Both the position numbers and the translations under genes were made by a program. The notes beneath the pieces are model-generated. The model made no database searches. It was given only the letters and a program-made list of their open reading frames with translations, and was not told where the DNA came from. A stretch of DNA of 35,001 nucleotides from Chitinophaga pinensis (lineage in GTDB: Bacteria; Bacteroidota; Bacteroidia; Flavobacteriales_D; Crocinitomicaceae): contig CAMBMC010000001.1 of assembly GCA_945868555.1 (NCBI GenBank), positions 1-35,001 of the forward strand, written 5' to 3'. Shown piece after piece: positions 7,611 through 16,862 of the stretch (the stretch's first letter is position 1; every line of letters starts with the position of its first letter).

Positions 7611-8135
7611 GTTTTAAACATTCAAGGATTTTTATAGAATAAAAACAGCAGTAAACACTGGGTTTTAAAGATGGGGTTTCACACAATAAAATCGATAAAA
7701 TTGTGAATTAAGGTTCACAACTATTCAAAGATTTGTCTTGCACAGCTCATCAATTTTAAGAAAGCAAAATGCAAAGGACATACGCAAGGAAAGTTTTGGT
7801 GACTTATTGTTTATTTATGAATATGGTTTGACACATATGTTCCTCACTTTTACCAAAGAAATTATGCACGACGATATAAAATCGTATAATGTTCATTAAA
7901 CGATAATGTACTGATAATCAAAAGTTTTATATGTCTTACAACTTGTTAATAAACATTCGCTTTTTGTTAATGACCTATTTTACAAGCAAAATGAATTCAT
8001 TTTACACACATATAAACACCCTTAATAAAGAATAATAAATCTTCTTATTAAAAATAATTTTCTTTTATTCTATTTATATATTCAATTTGGTAAGTTGAAA
8101 TCTAAAATTGACCTGAGTTGTCAAGAATTTTTAAA
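7611..8135. other. AT-rich intergenic region
   Basis: About 525 bases with no open frame of interest on either strand. It is very AT-rich, especially 7980-8100, with several runs of A and T and repeated TTGTTAAT-like words near 7943-7972. It separates rpiB from the LytTR regulator and probably holds control sites for the latter. I see no convincing hairpin terminator or RNA gene. Confidence 0.5.
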
Positions 8136-8143
8136 TAACTTTG
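8136..8143 (+). promoter_or_regulatory. Candidate -7 box for the LytTR regulator gene
   Basis: TAACTTTG matches TAnnTTTG and ends 19 bases before the ATG at 8163. TTG triplets upstream at 8108 and 8118 are at spacings of 25 and 15, outside the usual range, so the -33 element is uncertain. Confidence 0.5.
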
Positions 8144-8162
8144 AGCATCAAGCATTTTTGAG

Positions 8163-8918
8163 ATGGTGAAAATAAATATTCTTGTAGTTGAAGATGAATC
8201 GATTGTGTCTAAGGATATTCAACATTCGTTGCTTCGTTTTGGTTATGGTGTATCTGGATCATGTTCCAATGGTGAAAAAGCCATTGAACTAATACAAGAT
8301 TTAAATCCAGATGTGGTTCTTATGGACATCAATCTTAAAGGTAGTTTGACTGGAATTGAAACGGCTGAAATCATCAAAAAAGAATTTTCCGTACCAGTTA
8401 TTTTTCTCACAGCATATTCCGATGATTTAACTCTATCAAAAGCAGTGATAGCCGAGCCGTTTGGGTATATCATTAAACCATTCAAAGAAATTGATTTACA
8501 CACAAATATCGAGTTGGCAGTGTATAAACATCAGAGAGAACAAGAGGTCATTCGTGAACGAAATTTTCTGTATTCTATTGTTGAGCAAAAAGAAGTGCTT
8601 GCTGATTTCTTTTTTGTGAAAACAAATAGTAAGCTCATTAAACTTCGTACCCAAGATGTTTTTTATGTGGAGGCATTGAAAGATTATGTGGTGATACATA
8701 CGGCTGAAGCGCGTTACACAATCCATTCAACCATGAAGGATATTGAAATAAAATTGGGTAATTTAGATTTCATTCGTGTCCACCGATCGTTTATCGTACG
8801 AATGGATAAAATTGCCTCTATAGAATTCCCTAATTTATCCTTAGAAAAAGATAAAAAAATTATCCCAATAGGCGGTTCATACAGAGATGATTTGAGTGCT
8901 CGAATTCAAATGGTATAA
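8163..8918 (+). CDS. LytTR-family DNA-binding response regulator
   Basis: 251 residues. Residues 4-120 are a receiver domain with acidic pair Glu10/Asp11, phosphorylation site Asp55 (LMDINLKG), Thr83 and Lys105 (IIKPF). The spacer around 120-150 is polar and helical. Residues 150-251 form a LytTR DNA-binding domain, with FYVEALKDYVVIHT and FIRVHRSFIV. It should bind promoter repeats as a dimer after phosphorylation by a membrane kinase. No histidine kinase gene is next to it, which makes it an orphan regulator here. It converges with rnr, 9 bases apart. Confidence 0.93.
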   Translation: MVKINILVVEDESIVSKDIQHSLLRFGYGVSGSCSNGEKAIELIQDLNPDVVLMDINLKGSLTGIETAEIIKKEFSVPVIFLTAYSDDLTLSKAVIAEPFGYIIKPFKEIDLHTNIELAVYKHQREQEVIRERNFLYSIVEQKEVLADFFFVKTNSKLIKLRTQDVFYVEALKDYVVIHTAEARYTIHSTMKDIEIKLGNLDFIRVHRSFIVRMDKIASIEFPNLSLEKDKKIIPIGGSYRDDLSARIQMV

Positions 8919-8927
8919 TTCCTTGTT

Positions 8928-11060
8928 TTACGGAATTAATTCTAGATCAATTTGACGTTTCCGAACGTGAACTTCTGAAATACGCACAGTGACCTTGTCT
9001 CCAAAGTTGTATTCCTTTTTAAAACGGGAACCCACTATTCTATATTTCTCAGCATCAAAGTAAAAACGATCTCCTGGAATTCCCATCATAGGAACCATTC
9101 CTTCACACTGATTTCCATCCATTCGTACAAACAAACCGAATTCTGCAATTCCAGATACAATACCAGTAAATACTTCCCCTACATGATCCAGAACAAATAC
9201 TGTTTGGAAATATTTTGTGGATTCGCGCTCTGCATCTACGGCTTTTCTTTCCATCTTGGAAATGCGTTTACATACATCTGAAAGCTCATTGCCGTATCGG
9301 TGCTTTTTAGTGCTTAATTCTTCTTGTAGGACGCGATGGACGACCAAGTCGGCATAACGACGTATCGGCGATGTAAAATGCGTGTAGAAGTCAAATGCGA
9401 GCCCATAGTGACCGATATTGTCCGTTTCATAGGTTGCTTTTGCCATTGAACGAATGGCCATGGTTTGAATCAATGAATATTCTGGAGTATGGCGAATTTC
9501 ATCCAACAGGGTGTTTATGTTCAATGCAATTTTATCCGGTTGCCGAGCATCCACCTTGTAACCAAACTTTTCTATAAAGACATTGAATAATGCAATTTTT
9601 GCTGCGTCTGGTTTATCGTGTACTCTGAAAATGAAGGGAACAATATCTCTCCCTTTTTTTGGTGAAGCGACAAATTTTGCTACATGTTTATTGGCCAACA
9701 ACATGAACTCTTCAATGAGTTTGTGTGCATCTTTAGATGTCTTAATAATCACCTCGATTGGGTGACCGTCATCGTTTAAGCGGAAGCGGACTTCTTCAGA
9801 TTCAATACTTAAAGCCCCATGTTTGAGGCGTGATTTTCGCAAAATTTTAGCGATTTTATCTAAAACAAGGATTTCATCCTTATAATCTCCGTCTTTTCCT
9901 TCGATAATTTCTTGTGCATCTTCATAGCTGAATCGTCTGTTGGAATGGATTACCGTCTTGCCAAACCACTGGTCATGAACCACGCCTGCCTCGTCGATTT
10001 CGAAAATCACGGAGAAGCTATATTTGTCTTCATTTGGACGAAGAGAACAAGCCATATTTGATAGTTGTTCTGGCAACATTGGAACAACTCTATCGACAAG
10101 ATAAACAGAGTTTGAGCGCTTTAATGCTTCAATATCCATCGCGCTTCCTGGTCGAACATAATGACTAACATCCGCAATGTGAACACCCAATTCAATGTGT
10201 CCGTTTTCCAGTCTACGGAAAGAGAGCGCATCATCAAAATCTTTGGCGTCAACTGGATCGATGGTGAATGTTGTCACCCCGCGCATGTCTCTGCGGGTAG
10301 CAATTTCTCTTTCATCCAATTCCATTCCAACGGTTTCAGCTTCAACCAAAACAGCTTGTGGAAATTTATAGTCAATGCCATGATTGCATAAAATGCTAAT
10401 CATTTCTGTATCGTTGGACCCAGGCTTACCAAGAACCTCTATAACTTCTCCGTAGGGATTGTCTGAAGTTTTTGGCCAAACAGTGATTTTTACTAGGGCT
10501 TTATCGCCGTTTTTAGCACCGTTTAATTTTTCTTTAGAAATGTAAATATCGGTTCCTGCTTTCAAGTTGTCGGGTACCAAAAAAGCAAATTTATCGTGCA
10601 ATTCAATGGTACCGACATATTGAGATTTTTCACGTTCTAAAACCGTAATTATTTCGCCCTCATTTCTTGTTTTCCCCCGTTTAAAAATTCGCGCCCGAAC
10701 ACGATCACCATTGAGTGCTTGATTCAGATTTTGAGGAGCAATAAAAATATCTGATTCTTCATCGTCTGTCACAACAAAACCAGCGCCACGAGCGGTGAGT
10801 TCAATCGAGCCTTCAACTAAATCGTTTTTCACAGATAAGGAATAAACACCGTGTGCATGCGCTTGTAAAAAACCGTCATTAGTGAGTTCCTGCAACACAT
10901 CAAACACGAGTTTTCTCAACGCGTTTTCTCTAACATCAACGAGAGCACAGACTTGTTTATGAGAAAGTACACTGTCAGGATTTTTATCAAACACTTTCCT
11001 CACGATGTGAAGAAGACTGTTTTTCATTTTTGCAGGTTTTCCGCTTTTGTTTTTTGACAT
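8928..11060 (-). CDS. rnr: Ribonuclease R
   Basis: 710 residues, typical of bacterial RNase R. This 3'-to-5' exoribonuclease degrades structured RNA and takes part in RNA quality control. An N-terminal helical region (about 10-70) is followed by cold-shock-type OB domains (about 75-230), the RNB catalytic domain and a C-terminal S1 domain (about 625-708, GEVFTGIVSGIAEFGLFV). The active site is in TIDPVDAKDFDDA: Asp268, Asp274, Asp276 and Asp277 are all present, so the enzyme should be active. The ATG at 11060 gives a Lys-rich start common in the family. It is divergent from ferritin. Confidence 0.96.
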   Translation of the reverse strand: MSKNKSGKPAKMKNSLLHIVRKVFDKNPDSVLSHKQVCALVDVRENALRKLVFDVLQELTNDGFLQAHAHGVYSLSVKNDLVEGSIELTARGAGFVVTDDEESDIFIAPQNLNQALNGDRVRARIFKRGKTRNEGEIITVLEREKSQYVGTIELHDKFAFLVPDNLKAGTDIYISKEKLNGAKNGDKALVKITVWPKTSDNPYGEVIEVLGKPGSNDTEMISILCNHGIDYKFPQAVLVEAETVGMELDEREIATRRDMRGVTTFTIDPVDAKDFDDALSFRRLENGHIELGVHIADVSHYVRPGSAMDIEALKRSNSVYLVDRVVPMLPEQLSNMACSLRPNEDKYSFSVIFEIDEAGVVHDQWFGKTVIHSNRRFSYEDAQEIIEGKDGDYKDEILVLDKIAKILRKSRLKHGALSIESEEVRFRLNDDGHPIEVIIKTSKDAHKLIEEFMLLANKHVAKFVASPKKGRDIVPFIFRVHDKPDAAKIALFNVFIEKFGYKVDARQPDKIALNINTLLDEIRHTPEYSLIQTMAIRSMAKATYETDNIGHYGLAFDFYTHFTSPIRRYADLVVHRVLQEELSTKKHRYGNELSDVCKRISKMERKAVDAERESTKYFQTVFVLDHVGEVFTGIVSGIAEFGLFVRMDGNQCEGMVPMMGIPGDRFYFDAEKYRIVGSRFKKEYNFGDKVTVRISEVHVRKRQIDLELIP

Positions 11061-11238
11061 GAATGGTAATTAAATCAGTGCGTTTTGTGTAAATATCATC
11101 TTTGCACCGCTTGAAGTTACGGCTTTCTTGGTTTTTGATAACTAGAAACACGCACTTCTTTTTATGTTTATCGAATTCCTTCGTATAAAGTATGTCTAAA
11201 CTTGGTAACTTTATCGAGTATTCTTAAAAAAACACAGA

Positions 11239-11757
11239 ATGAATCCACATGTTGAAAGTGCCTTAAATGACCAAGTTAAAAAGGAAGCATCCTCTTCTCA
11301 ATTTTACCTAGCAATGGCCTCATGGGCCGAAAGTAACGGGCTAAATGGAACAGCAAAATTCATGTATCAACACTCTGATGAAGAGCGTTTTCACATGTTG
11401 AAATTGATTCACTTTATCAATGAAAGGGGTGGGAAAGCTATTATTCCCCTCGTTGAGCAGGCCCCAAAGGAGTTTGAAAATTTAGAAAACGTTTTTGAAT
11501 TGTTGTTGGCCCACGAAATCAGAGTTACCGAAAGCATCAATAATTTGGTGGATATTTGTCTTCAACAAAAGGATTATACCACACATAATTTCGTGCAATG
11601 GTATGTTTCTGAACAATTGGAGGAAGAAGCGTTGGCGAGAACTGTTCTCGACAAGCTACGATTGATCGATGGAGACAAAGGTGGAATGTATATGTTCGAT
11701 CGTGATTTGGAAAGCGCATCAGTTGGCGGTGCCGGTCAGGCTCCTCAAAAACAATAA
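11239..11757 (+). CDS. ftnA: Non-heme ferritin
   Basis: 172 residues. It oxidises Fe(II) and stores iron in a 24-subunit cage in the cytoplasm. The ferroxidase ligands corresponding to E. coli FtnA are all visible: Glu16, Glu49, His52, Glu93, Gln126 and Glu129. The C-terminal end, after MFDRDLE, is a short Gly/Ala/Gln tail. A TAACTTTA sequence at 11206-11213 is one base off the -7 consensus and may drive the gene. The cyclase gene follows after only 12 bases, so the two may share a transcript. Confidence 0.96.
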   Translation: MNPHVESALNDQVKKEASSSQFYLAMASWAESNGLNGTAKFMYQHSDEERFHMLKLIHFINERGGKAIIPLVEQAPKEFENLENVFELLLAHEIRVTESINNLVDICLQQKDYTTHNFVQWYVSEQLEEEALARTVLDKLRLIDGDKGGMYMFDRDLESASVGGAGQAPQKQ

Positions 11758-11769
11758 AGACACGATTTA

Positions 11770-14700
11770 ATGTTAAAATGGTATTTCATACTGGGCTTTG
11801 TACTCGCACAATTTGCTGCACAAAGCCAGTCTGCATACCGTTTTTCGAACTTTTCCATTACTGATGGGCTTTCTCAAAGTTCGGTCACATGCATTCTTCA
11901 AGACGACAACCACGCCCTGTGGATTGGCACGCAAGACGGATTGAATCGCTTTGACGGCAAGCAGTTTGAGGTGTTTTCTTCCGAGGACAGCGATGGATTG
12001 AAAAGTGAATACATCAAGTGTGGAATTAAAACAAGCGATGGACGTTTGTGGTTTGGAACAACGAATGGACTAAGTGTTTTTGACCCGACCACAGAGCGAT
12101 TTACCCACCACACCATACCAGGAAAAATAGCCCTTCAGATAGAGGGGATTTGCACAGATCAACAAGGTGTATTGTGGTTGGCCACCTCAGGAAAAGGGGT
12201 AATTTCATTTGTTCCTAAAACAAAAAAATTCAAAGAACACAGCGCCCTTTCTGCGTCGCGACGCATACATGGTGTGTACAACGCATTGGACGGGGGAATA
12301 TTTATCGTAACAGAAGATAAAGGTGTGTTTTTGTCTGATGAAAACAAATTGCGCTGTAAACAACTTGTTCTTCCTGCTTCTACCCAGCAAAATAGCATAC
12401 AGCGCATTGTGACAAGCGCGAAAGGACAAACCTACTTTTGCACGAGTCAAGGGGTTTTTGAGTACATTTCAGGAAGCCAAAAACTCATTTTTCCAGCATT
12501 TACTCAACTCAACACTCAGTGGGGGGTGGTTTCAGTAAGTGATTTGGTGCAAACAGATGATGGAACAACGTATATTGTTACTTCCGGACAAGGATTATAC
12601 ACCCTCTATTCAAATGGTGCAATTGCCAAAAGCGCGCATGATTTACTTCAAAAAAACGCTCTGCTGTTTAATGATATCAATGTGCTTTTTTTAGACGATT
12701 CGGGCACCTTTTGGGCAGGTACAAAACGCGGCCTTTCAGGATTTGACCCAACAACACAGGGTTTTTTAGGAATTGGTCCCAGCGCGGATTTATCTCAAGG
12801 AATTCCCAAGCCCAATGTGTGGAGTTTCGGTGAGGATAAAAACGAAAAATATATCTTCGTAGGTACCGACTTAGGTATTTCACGCAGAAACAGATCTACA
12901 GGAACCTTCGAACAATACAATCGACCAGACATCAACACAACAGTTGGTGAAGGTGATGAAACAGCTGTTCTTTCAATGTATGTGATAGATCAAAACCATG
13001 TTTTAGCAGGTTGCGCTGACGGATTGTATGAATTAAACATCAATAATGGTGGTGGGTATACATTCAAACGGCTATACCTTCAACCAGAAAAAACCCTTTT
13101 ACGCCATAACAGAGTTTATAGTATTGTGCACTGGAAGGATCAGAAATATTTTTTAGGAACAAAGTCTGGGGCCCTACTAGTTGATTTAAAAACAAAAGAG
13201 CTTACTGCATTTGAACATCGCGCGAAACACCCAAAGGAATCTATAGCATCAGGCGTTTGTCGCGTTGTGTACAAAGATAATTCGGGTAAAATTTGGTTTG
13301 CGACAAGTTCAGGAGAATTGAGTGTGCTTTCTGTTCGAAACGGCAAACCAAGTATTCTTCCTTATGAACACAACGCGCTGTTTCTGAGGGCATCAAAGGA
13401 TTACATCAGCTCAATTTGTCAAACAGGACCGTATGAATATTGGTTCGGAACGATTGGTTCGGGGCTTATGAAGTGGAATGAGCGAACGAAGAAACTCGAT
13501 GTTTTTCAAAAGAAACAAGGGCTTCCAAATAACGTTGTGTATGGGGTGTTAAAGGCGGACAACAAGCACTTGTGGTTGAGTACCAATAAAGGTTTGTGTC
13601 GCTTTGATATGTATGGAAGCAAGTGTGTGAATTACACAGAACGTGACGGGTTAATGAGTAATGAATTTAACATTGGTGCATACTTCAACAGTAAAAATGG
13701 AGAGCTCTATTTTGGGGGAATTTATGGGTACAATTATTTTCTACCAGAAAAGCTTTCGTTAAAAATAAAAGATGTTTCAGTAAAGATTGTCAAGTTTAAA
13801 CTTGATAAAGGTTGGTTGTTGCCGGGAGATGTTGGATCTCCATTGAAGAAGCCCATTTCTTTAACCGACTTAATTACCTTGGGCTATAGGCAGCGAAGTT
13901 TTTCTGTGCGCTTTCAACCATCCAACCTGGGCCACTCTGACCTCATTAATTACAAATACATTTTGGAAGGGGCTGATGAGGGAGAGATGCTTATCGGTTC
14001 AACGAATGAATTGCGCTTTAGCTCCCTGTCACCAGGGACCTACGTTTTAAAGATTTATGCGCGCATCGGAGAAGGTCCCTGGAGTCAGATACCGGCAACC
14101 TTATCTATTGAAATTAAATCCCCTTTTTGGGCTACATGGTGGTTTATTGCAATCATTAGTGTGCTGTTGGCGGTTGCTATTCGACTTTTTGTGCGTGAAC
14201 GAATCAACTCTGCCCGCCGTGATCAGGTGCGTTTGGAAATGAAAATTGCCGATCGAACACGAGAAATACGTGCGCAAAATGAAAAAATAGAAAACCAACG
14301 AAAGCAACTGGAACAGGAAAAAAATAAGGTTGTCGAGCAACAGCGCTTGCTGCAAATAGAGAAAGATAAGTCTGAAAAACTTCTGAAAAACATAATCCCT
14401 GAATCTACTGCTGAGGAGCTGAAAAACCTTGGTCGGTCCAGTGCCCGTGCCTATAAAACAGTATCTGTATTGTTTACCGATTTTGTTGGATTTACAAAAG
14501 CTGCAGAACGGATGACACCAACCGAACTGGTAGGAAAACTCGATGTTTATTTTAGAAAGTTTGACGAAATTATTGTTGCCAATGGGCTAGAGAAAATAAA
14601 AACGATTGGCGACGCTTATATGTGTGCAGGAGGCGTGCCTGTGCGGAACCTAACAAACCCTGTAGATACTTGCCTTGCCGCGCTGCAAATACAGCATTAT

Positions 14701-15678
14701 ATGGCAACACTAAAATATAATGCCATTGCCCACAATCAAGAATATTGGGATTTACGTCTAGGAATCAACACAGGAGAAGTGACCGCAGGGGTTATTGGAA
14801 GCGAGCGTTTGGCGTATGACATCTGGGGCTCAACTGTGAATCAAGCGCAGCGCATGGAGATGCTGGGCGAACCAGGAAAAGTGACCATTACCGGCAACAC
14901 ATTTAAATTTATTGAACCGTATTTTGAATGCACGTTTAGAGGCAAGGCTCAATCAAAAAGCAAAGGCCTGATCGATATGTACACAGTGGACCGCATTAAA
15001 CTAGAACTTTCAATCAACGGAGAAGGGTTCTTGCCAAACGATCGATTCCATGAAATTGTCAACCTGCACCATTTTAGTTCCATCAACTATTACAAGGCGG
15101 AAAGACATATTATTCGAGTGCTGGAACAAGGGCTTTCAGAAAAATTACACTACCACAGCATTGAACACAGCATAGATGTTGTAAAAGCAGTTGAACGCTT
15201 GGCGCTGCTAGAGGGAATTACCGACGAAGGACTTTTCCTATTAAAAACAGCGGCAACCTATCACGATGCTGGATTTGTTGAACAATACGACAAAAACGAA
15301 CCGATTGGCGCACGACTGGCTGAAGAAATTCTGCCGAAATATGGGTATACCGAACAACACATCGGAACGATCAAAGAACTTATTTATGTAACGCAGATCC
15401 CCCACGCACCCAAAAACAAACTTGAAGAAATCATGTGTGATGCCGATCTGGATTACCTCGGTAGAGATGATTTCCATGAGATCGCCGATTGTTTGCGACG
15501 CGAGCTCCGAGAACATGGAAAGATAGACTCAGATCGTAAGTGGGATGAAATACAAATACATTTCTTGACAACACACAGGTACTTTACAGATACAGCAATC
15601 AACACCCGTCAAGAAAAGAAGCTGGAGAACATTCAAGAGATTCGAGATCGTCTCGAACGCGATGAATACGAGGACTGA
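11770..15678 (+). CDS. Transmembrane sensor: beta-propeller, Y_Y_Y, class III adenylyl cyclase and HD phosphohydrolase fusion
   Basis: 1302 residues. A signal peptide (about 1-20) is followed by repeated Reg_prop blades (about 25-660; for example LWIGTQDGLNRFDG, LWFGTTNGLSVFD), a Y_Y_Y domain (about 695-780), one transmembrane helix (about 785-808) and a coiled coil (about 815-880). The cyclase domain (about 895-1070) has metal ligands Asp904 and Asp948, adenine-type residues Lys944 and Asp1017, and transition-state residues Asn1024 and Arg1028, so an active cAMP-forming homodimer is predicted. The last part (about 1105-1290) is an HD domain with YHSIEH (His1129, His1133), YHDAG (His1165, Asp1166) and CDADLD (Asp1224/1226). 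The propeller and Y_Y_Y domains usually sit on hybrid histidine kinases; here the output is a cyclase. The HD domain may degrade cAMP or another phosphoester; this is not proven. Confidence 0.9.
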   Translation: MLKWYFILGFVLAQFAAQSQSAYRFSNFSITDGLSQSSVTCILQDDNHALWIGTQDGLNRFDGKQFEVFSSEDSDGLKSEYIKCGIKTSDGRLWFGTTNGLSVFDPTTERFTHHTIPGKIALQIEGICTDQQGVLWLATSGKGVISFVPKTKKFKEHSALSASRRIHGVYNALDGGIFIVTEDKGVFLSDENKLRCKQLVLPASTQQNSIQRIVTSAKGQTYFCTSQGVFEYISGSQKLIFPAFTQLNTQWGVVSVSDLVQTDDGTTYIVTSGQGLYTLYSNGAIAKSAHDLLQKNALLFNDINVLFLDDSGTFWAGTKRGLSGFDPTTQGFLGIGPSADLSQGIPKPNVWSFGEDKNEKYIFVGTDLGISRRNRSTGTFEQYNRPDINTTVGEGDETAVLSMYVIDQNHVLAGCADGLYELNINNGGGYTFKRLYLQPEKTLLRHNRVYSIVHWKDQKYFLGTKSGALLVDLKTKELTAFEHRAKHPKESIASGVCRVVYKDNSGKIWFATSSGELSVLSVRNGKPSILPYEHNALFLRASKDYISSICQTGPYEYWFGTIGSGLMKWNERTKKLDVFQKKQGLPNNVVYGVLKADNKHLWLSTNKGLCRFDMYGSKCVNYTERDGLMSNEFNIGAYFNSKNGELYFGGIYGYNYFLPEKLSLKIKDVSVKIVKFKLDKGWLLPGDVGSPLKKPISLTDLITLGYRQRSFSVRFQPSNLGHSDLINYKYILEGADEGEMLIGSTNELRFSSLSPGTYVLKIYARIGEGPWSQIPATLSIEIKSPFWATWWFIAIISVLLAVAIRLFVRERINSARRDQVRLEMKIADRTREIRAQNEKIENQRKQLEQEKNKVVEQQRLLQIEKDKSEKLLKNIIPESTAEELKNLGRSSARAYKTVSVLFTDFVGFTKAAERMTPTELVGKLDVYFRKFDEIIVANGLEKIKTIGDAYMCAGGVPVRNLTNPVDTCLAALQIQHYMATLKYNAIAHNQEYWDLRLGINTGEVTAGVIGSERLAYDIWGSTVNQAQRMEMLGEPGKVTITGNTFKFIEPYFECTFRGKAQSKSKGLIDMYTVDRIKLELSINGEGFLPNDRFHEIVNLHHFSSINYYKAERHIIRVLEQGLSEKLHYHSIEHSIDVVKAVERLALLEGITDEGLFLLKTAATYHDAGFVEQYDKNEPIGARLAEEILPKYGYTEQHIGTIKELIYVTQIPHAPKNKLEEIMCDADLDYLGRDDFHEIADCLRRELREHGKIDSDRKWDEIQIHFLTTHRYFTDTAINTRQEKKLENIQEIRDRLERDEYED

Positions 15679-15691
15679 TGTTATTGTTTAA

Positions 15692-15719
15692 TTACGAATT
15701 ACGAGTTACGAGTTACTTG
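15692..15719. repeat. Tandem 7-base repeat
   Basis: Four consecutive heptamers: TTACGAA, TTACGAG, TTACGAG, TTACTTG, starting 13 bases after the cyclase stop. The second half overlaps the left arm of a longer inverted repeat. Confidence 0.75.
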
Positions 15720-15887
15720 TTTTGCGCTTCGAAGTAAGAACTAGTCTTAAAATCTTAATACGAATTTGATCCCTTTGGGAATTTGGAATTTGATTGCTTC
15801 GCAAATTCATCGACTTGCCACTTCGAGTAAAAGTATGTCTTACCCCAATAGAAGATTTAAATTCGAAGTTGAACTTAACTCGTAACT
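15704..15887. repeat. Short inverted-repeat-bounded element (MITE-like candidate)
   Basis: A perfect 12-base inverted repeat, AGTTACGAGTTA at 15704-15715 and TAACTCGTAACT at 15876-15887, bounds 160 bases without a gene. Inside are GGAATTT in two tandem copies (15778-15791) and a small hairpin GAATTTG/CAAATTC (15786-15808). I see no target-site duplication and no transposase. It could be a degenerate mobile element or a low-complexity intergenic repeat. Confidence 0.5.
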
Positions 15888-15934
15888 TTCAGAAGTATCT
15901 TGTCTTAATATCTTGACGTCTTAAAATCTTAATA
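15744..15934. repeat. 17-base direct repeat pair
   Basis: GTCTTAAAATCTTAATA occurs exactly at 15744-15760 and 15918-15934, with a partial third copy (GTCTTAATATCTT) at 15902-15914. All lie between the convergent cyclase and universal stress genes. Confidence 0.7.
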
Positions 15935-15935
15935 T

Positions 15936-16760
15936 CTAACTAAACAGAATGCTTTGTCCGTAAGGGCCCAAATCGATAGGATTCACCACCAAAGCTGGGA
16001 TTCGCGCATCGTTGGTGATGATATATTGCTCGTAGTTGCTGCCCAAGGCGCTTAAAATCCCAGAGCGATTTAAGTTCATAATGGCAATTAAATCAGCGTC
16101 TAAGCCTACCGCATGTTTCACCACTTCTTTGTCAAAGCCGCTGCTTGGCGCCAATGTTGTCGTTACCTCAATGTTGCGCTCCGAAAAGAACTTGTTGGCA
16201 AAAAGAATATTTGATTGCACTTGGTGACGCAAAAAGTCATCTGTCTCGGCTGGTGTAATGACGTGAACGCGTGAATTGAAGTATGTGGCAATATTGGCGA
16301 CGATCGCTAGTTTTTGTTTTGTTTCCTTGTGTAAATCCATGGGAACAACAATGTCGTCGTAGCCCGTTTGTTTAATCCCTTTTTCCTGAACAATAATAAA
16401 AGGTACGGTAGAGCTTGTAATCACTTTTAAGGCATGACTACCGGTTACGTGTTGCCATCCGTGAGCGCCATGTGTACCCATAAAAATTAACTCAGAATGG
16501 TGTTCCGCGGCAAATTCACCGATGTCCTCAAAAATACTCCCTACCCGAACGGTTGGAATCAAGGTAACACCCGATGTTTCATGAACACGAAGCACTTCTG
16601 CAAGTTGCTGCTCCGCTTTGGCAATTTGTTTTTCTTTGTTTACCACATGAAGTACGTAAATTTGAGCATTCAACGGACGAGCAGTCGCTATCGCGTGATC
16701 AAGTGCATTTTCAGCCACCTGAGTAAAATCGTGAGGTACGATAAAATTTTTTGTGTTCAT
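15936..16760 (-). CDS. Tandem-domain universal stress protein (UspA family)
   Basis: 274 residues with two Usp domains of about 135 residues each. The first (1-130) starts NFIVPHDFTQVAENALDHA and has a GTHGAHGWQHVTGS loop, close to the nucleotide-binding G-x2-G-x9-G-S/T motif. The second (about 135-274) starts DDIVVPMDLHKETKQK and lacks a clear glycine loop, so only the first may bind ATP. Such proteins act in the cytoplasm in starvation and stress survival by unknown routes. It converges with the cyclase gene across the repeat-rich gap and is divergent from the GH3 gene. Confidence 0.93.
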   Translation of the reverse strand: MNTKNFIVPHDFTQVAENALDHAIATARPLNAQIYVLHVVNKEKQIAKAEQQLAEVLRVHETSGVTLIPTVRVGSIFEDIGEFAAEHHSELIFMGTHGAHGWQHVTGSHALKVITSSTVPFIIVQEKGIKQTGYDDIVVPMDLHKETKQKLAIVANIATYFNSRVHVITPAETDDFLRHQVQSNILFANKFFSERNIEVTTTLAPSSGFDKEVVKHAVGLDADLIAIMNLNRSGILSALGSNYEQYIITNDARIPALVVNPIDLGPYGQSILFS

Positions 16761-16792
16761 TGTAGCGGATTTTTACCGAAAGTGATTCAAAA

Positions 16793-16800
16793 CAAAAGTA
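16793..16800 (-). promoter_or_regulatory. Candidate -7 box for the universal stress gene
   Basis: On the minus strand this reads TACTTTTG, a match to TAnnTTTG, about 32 bases before the ATG at 16760. No -33 TTG is found at the right distance. Confidence 0.5.
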
Positions 16801-16862
16801 TAAAGAAACACTGATGCAGAAGAAAACTTTTGTCATTAATTTTACATAAAAACATTACATGT

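Noticed and set aside
15679..15935. Repeat block considered as a CRISPR array
   Set aside because: Repeat units are short, unevenly spaced and partly inverted, and there are no cas genes.
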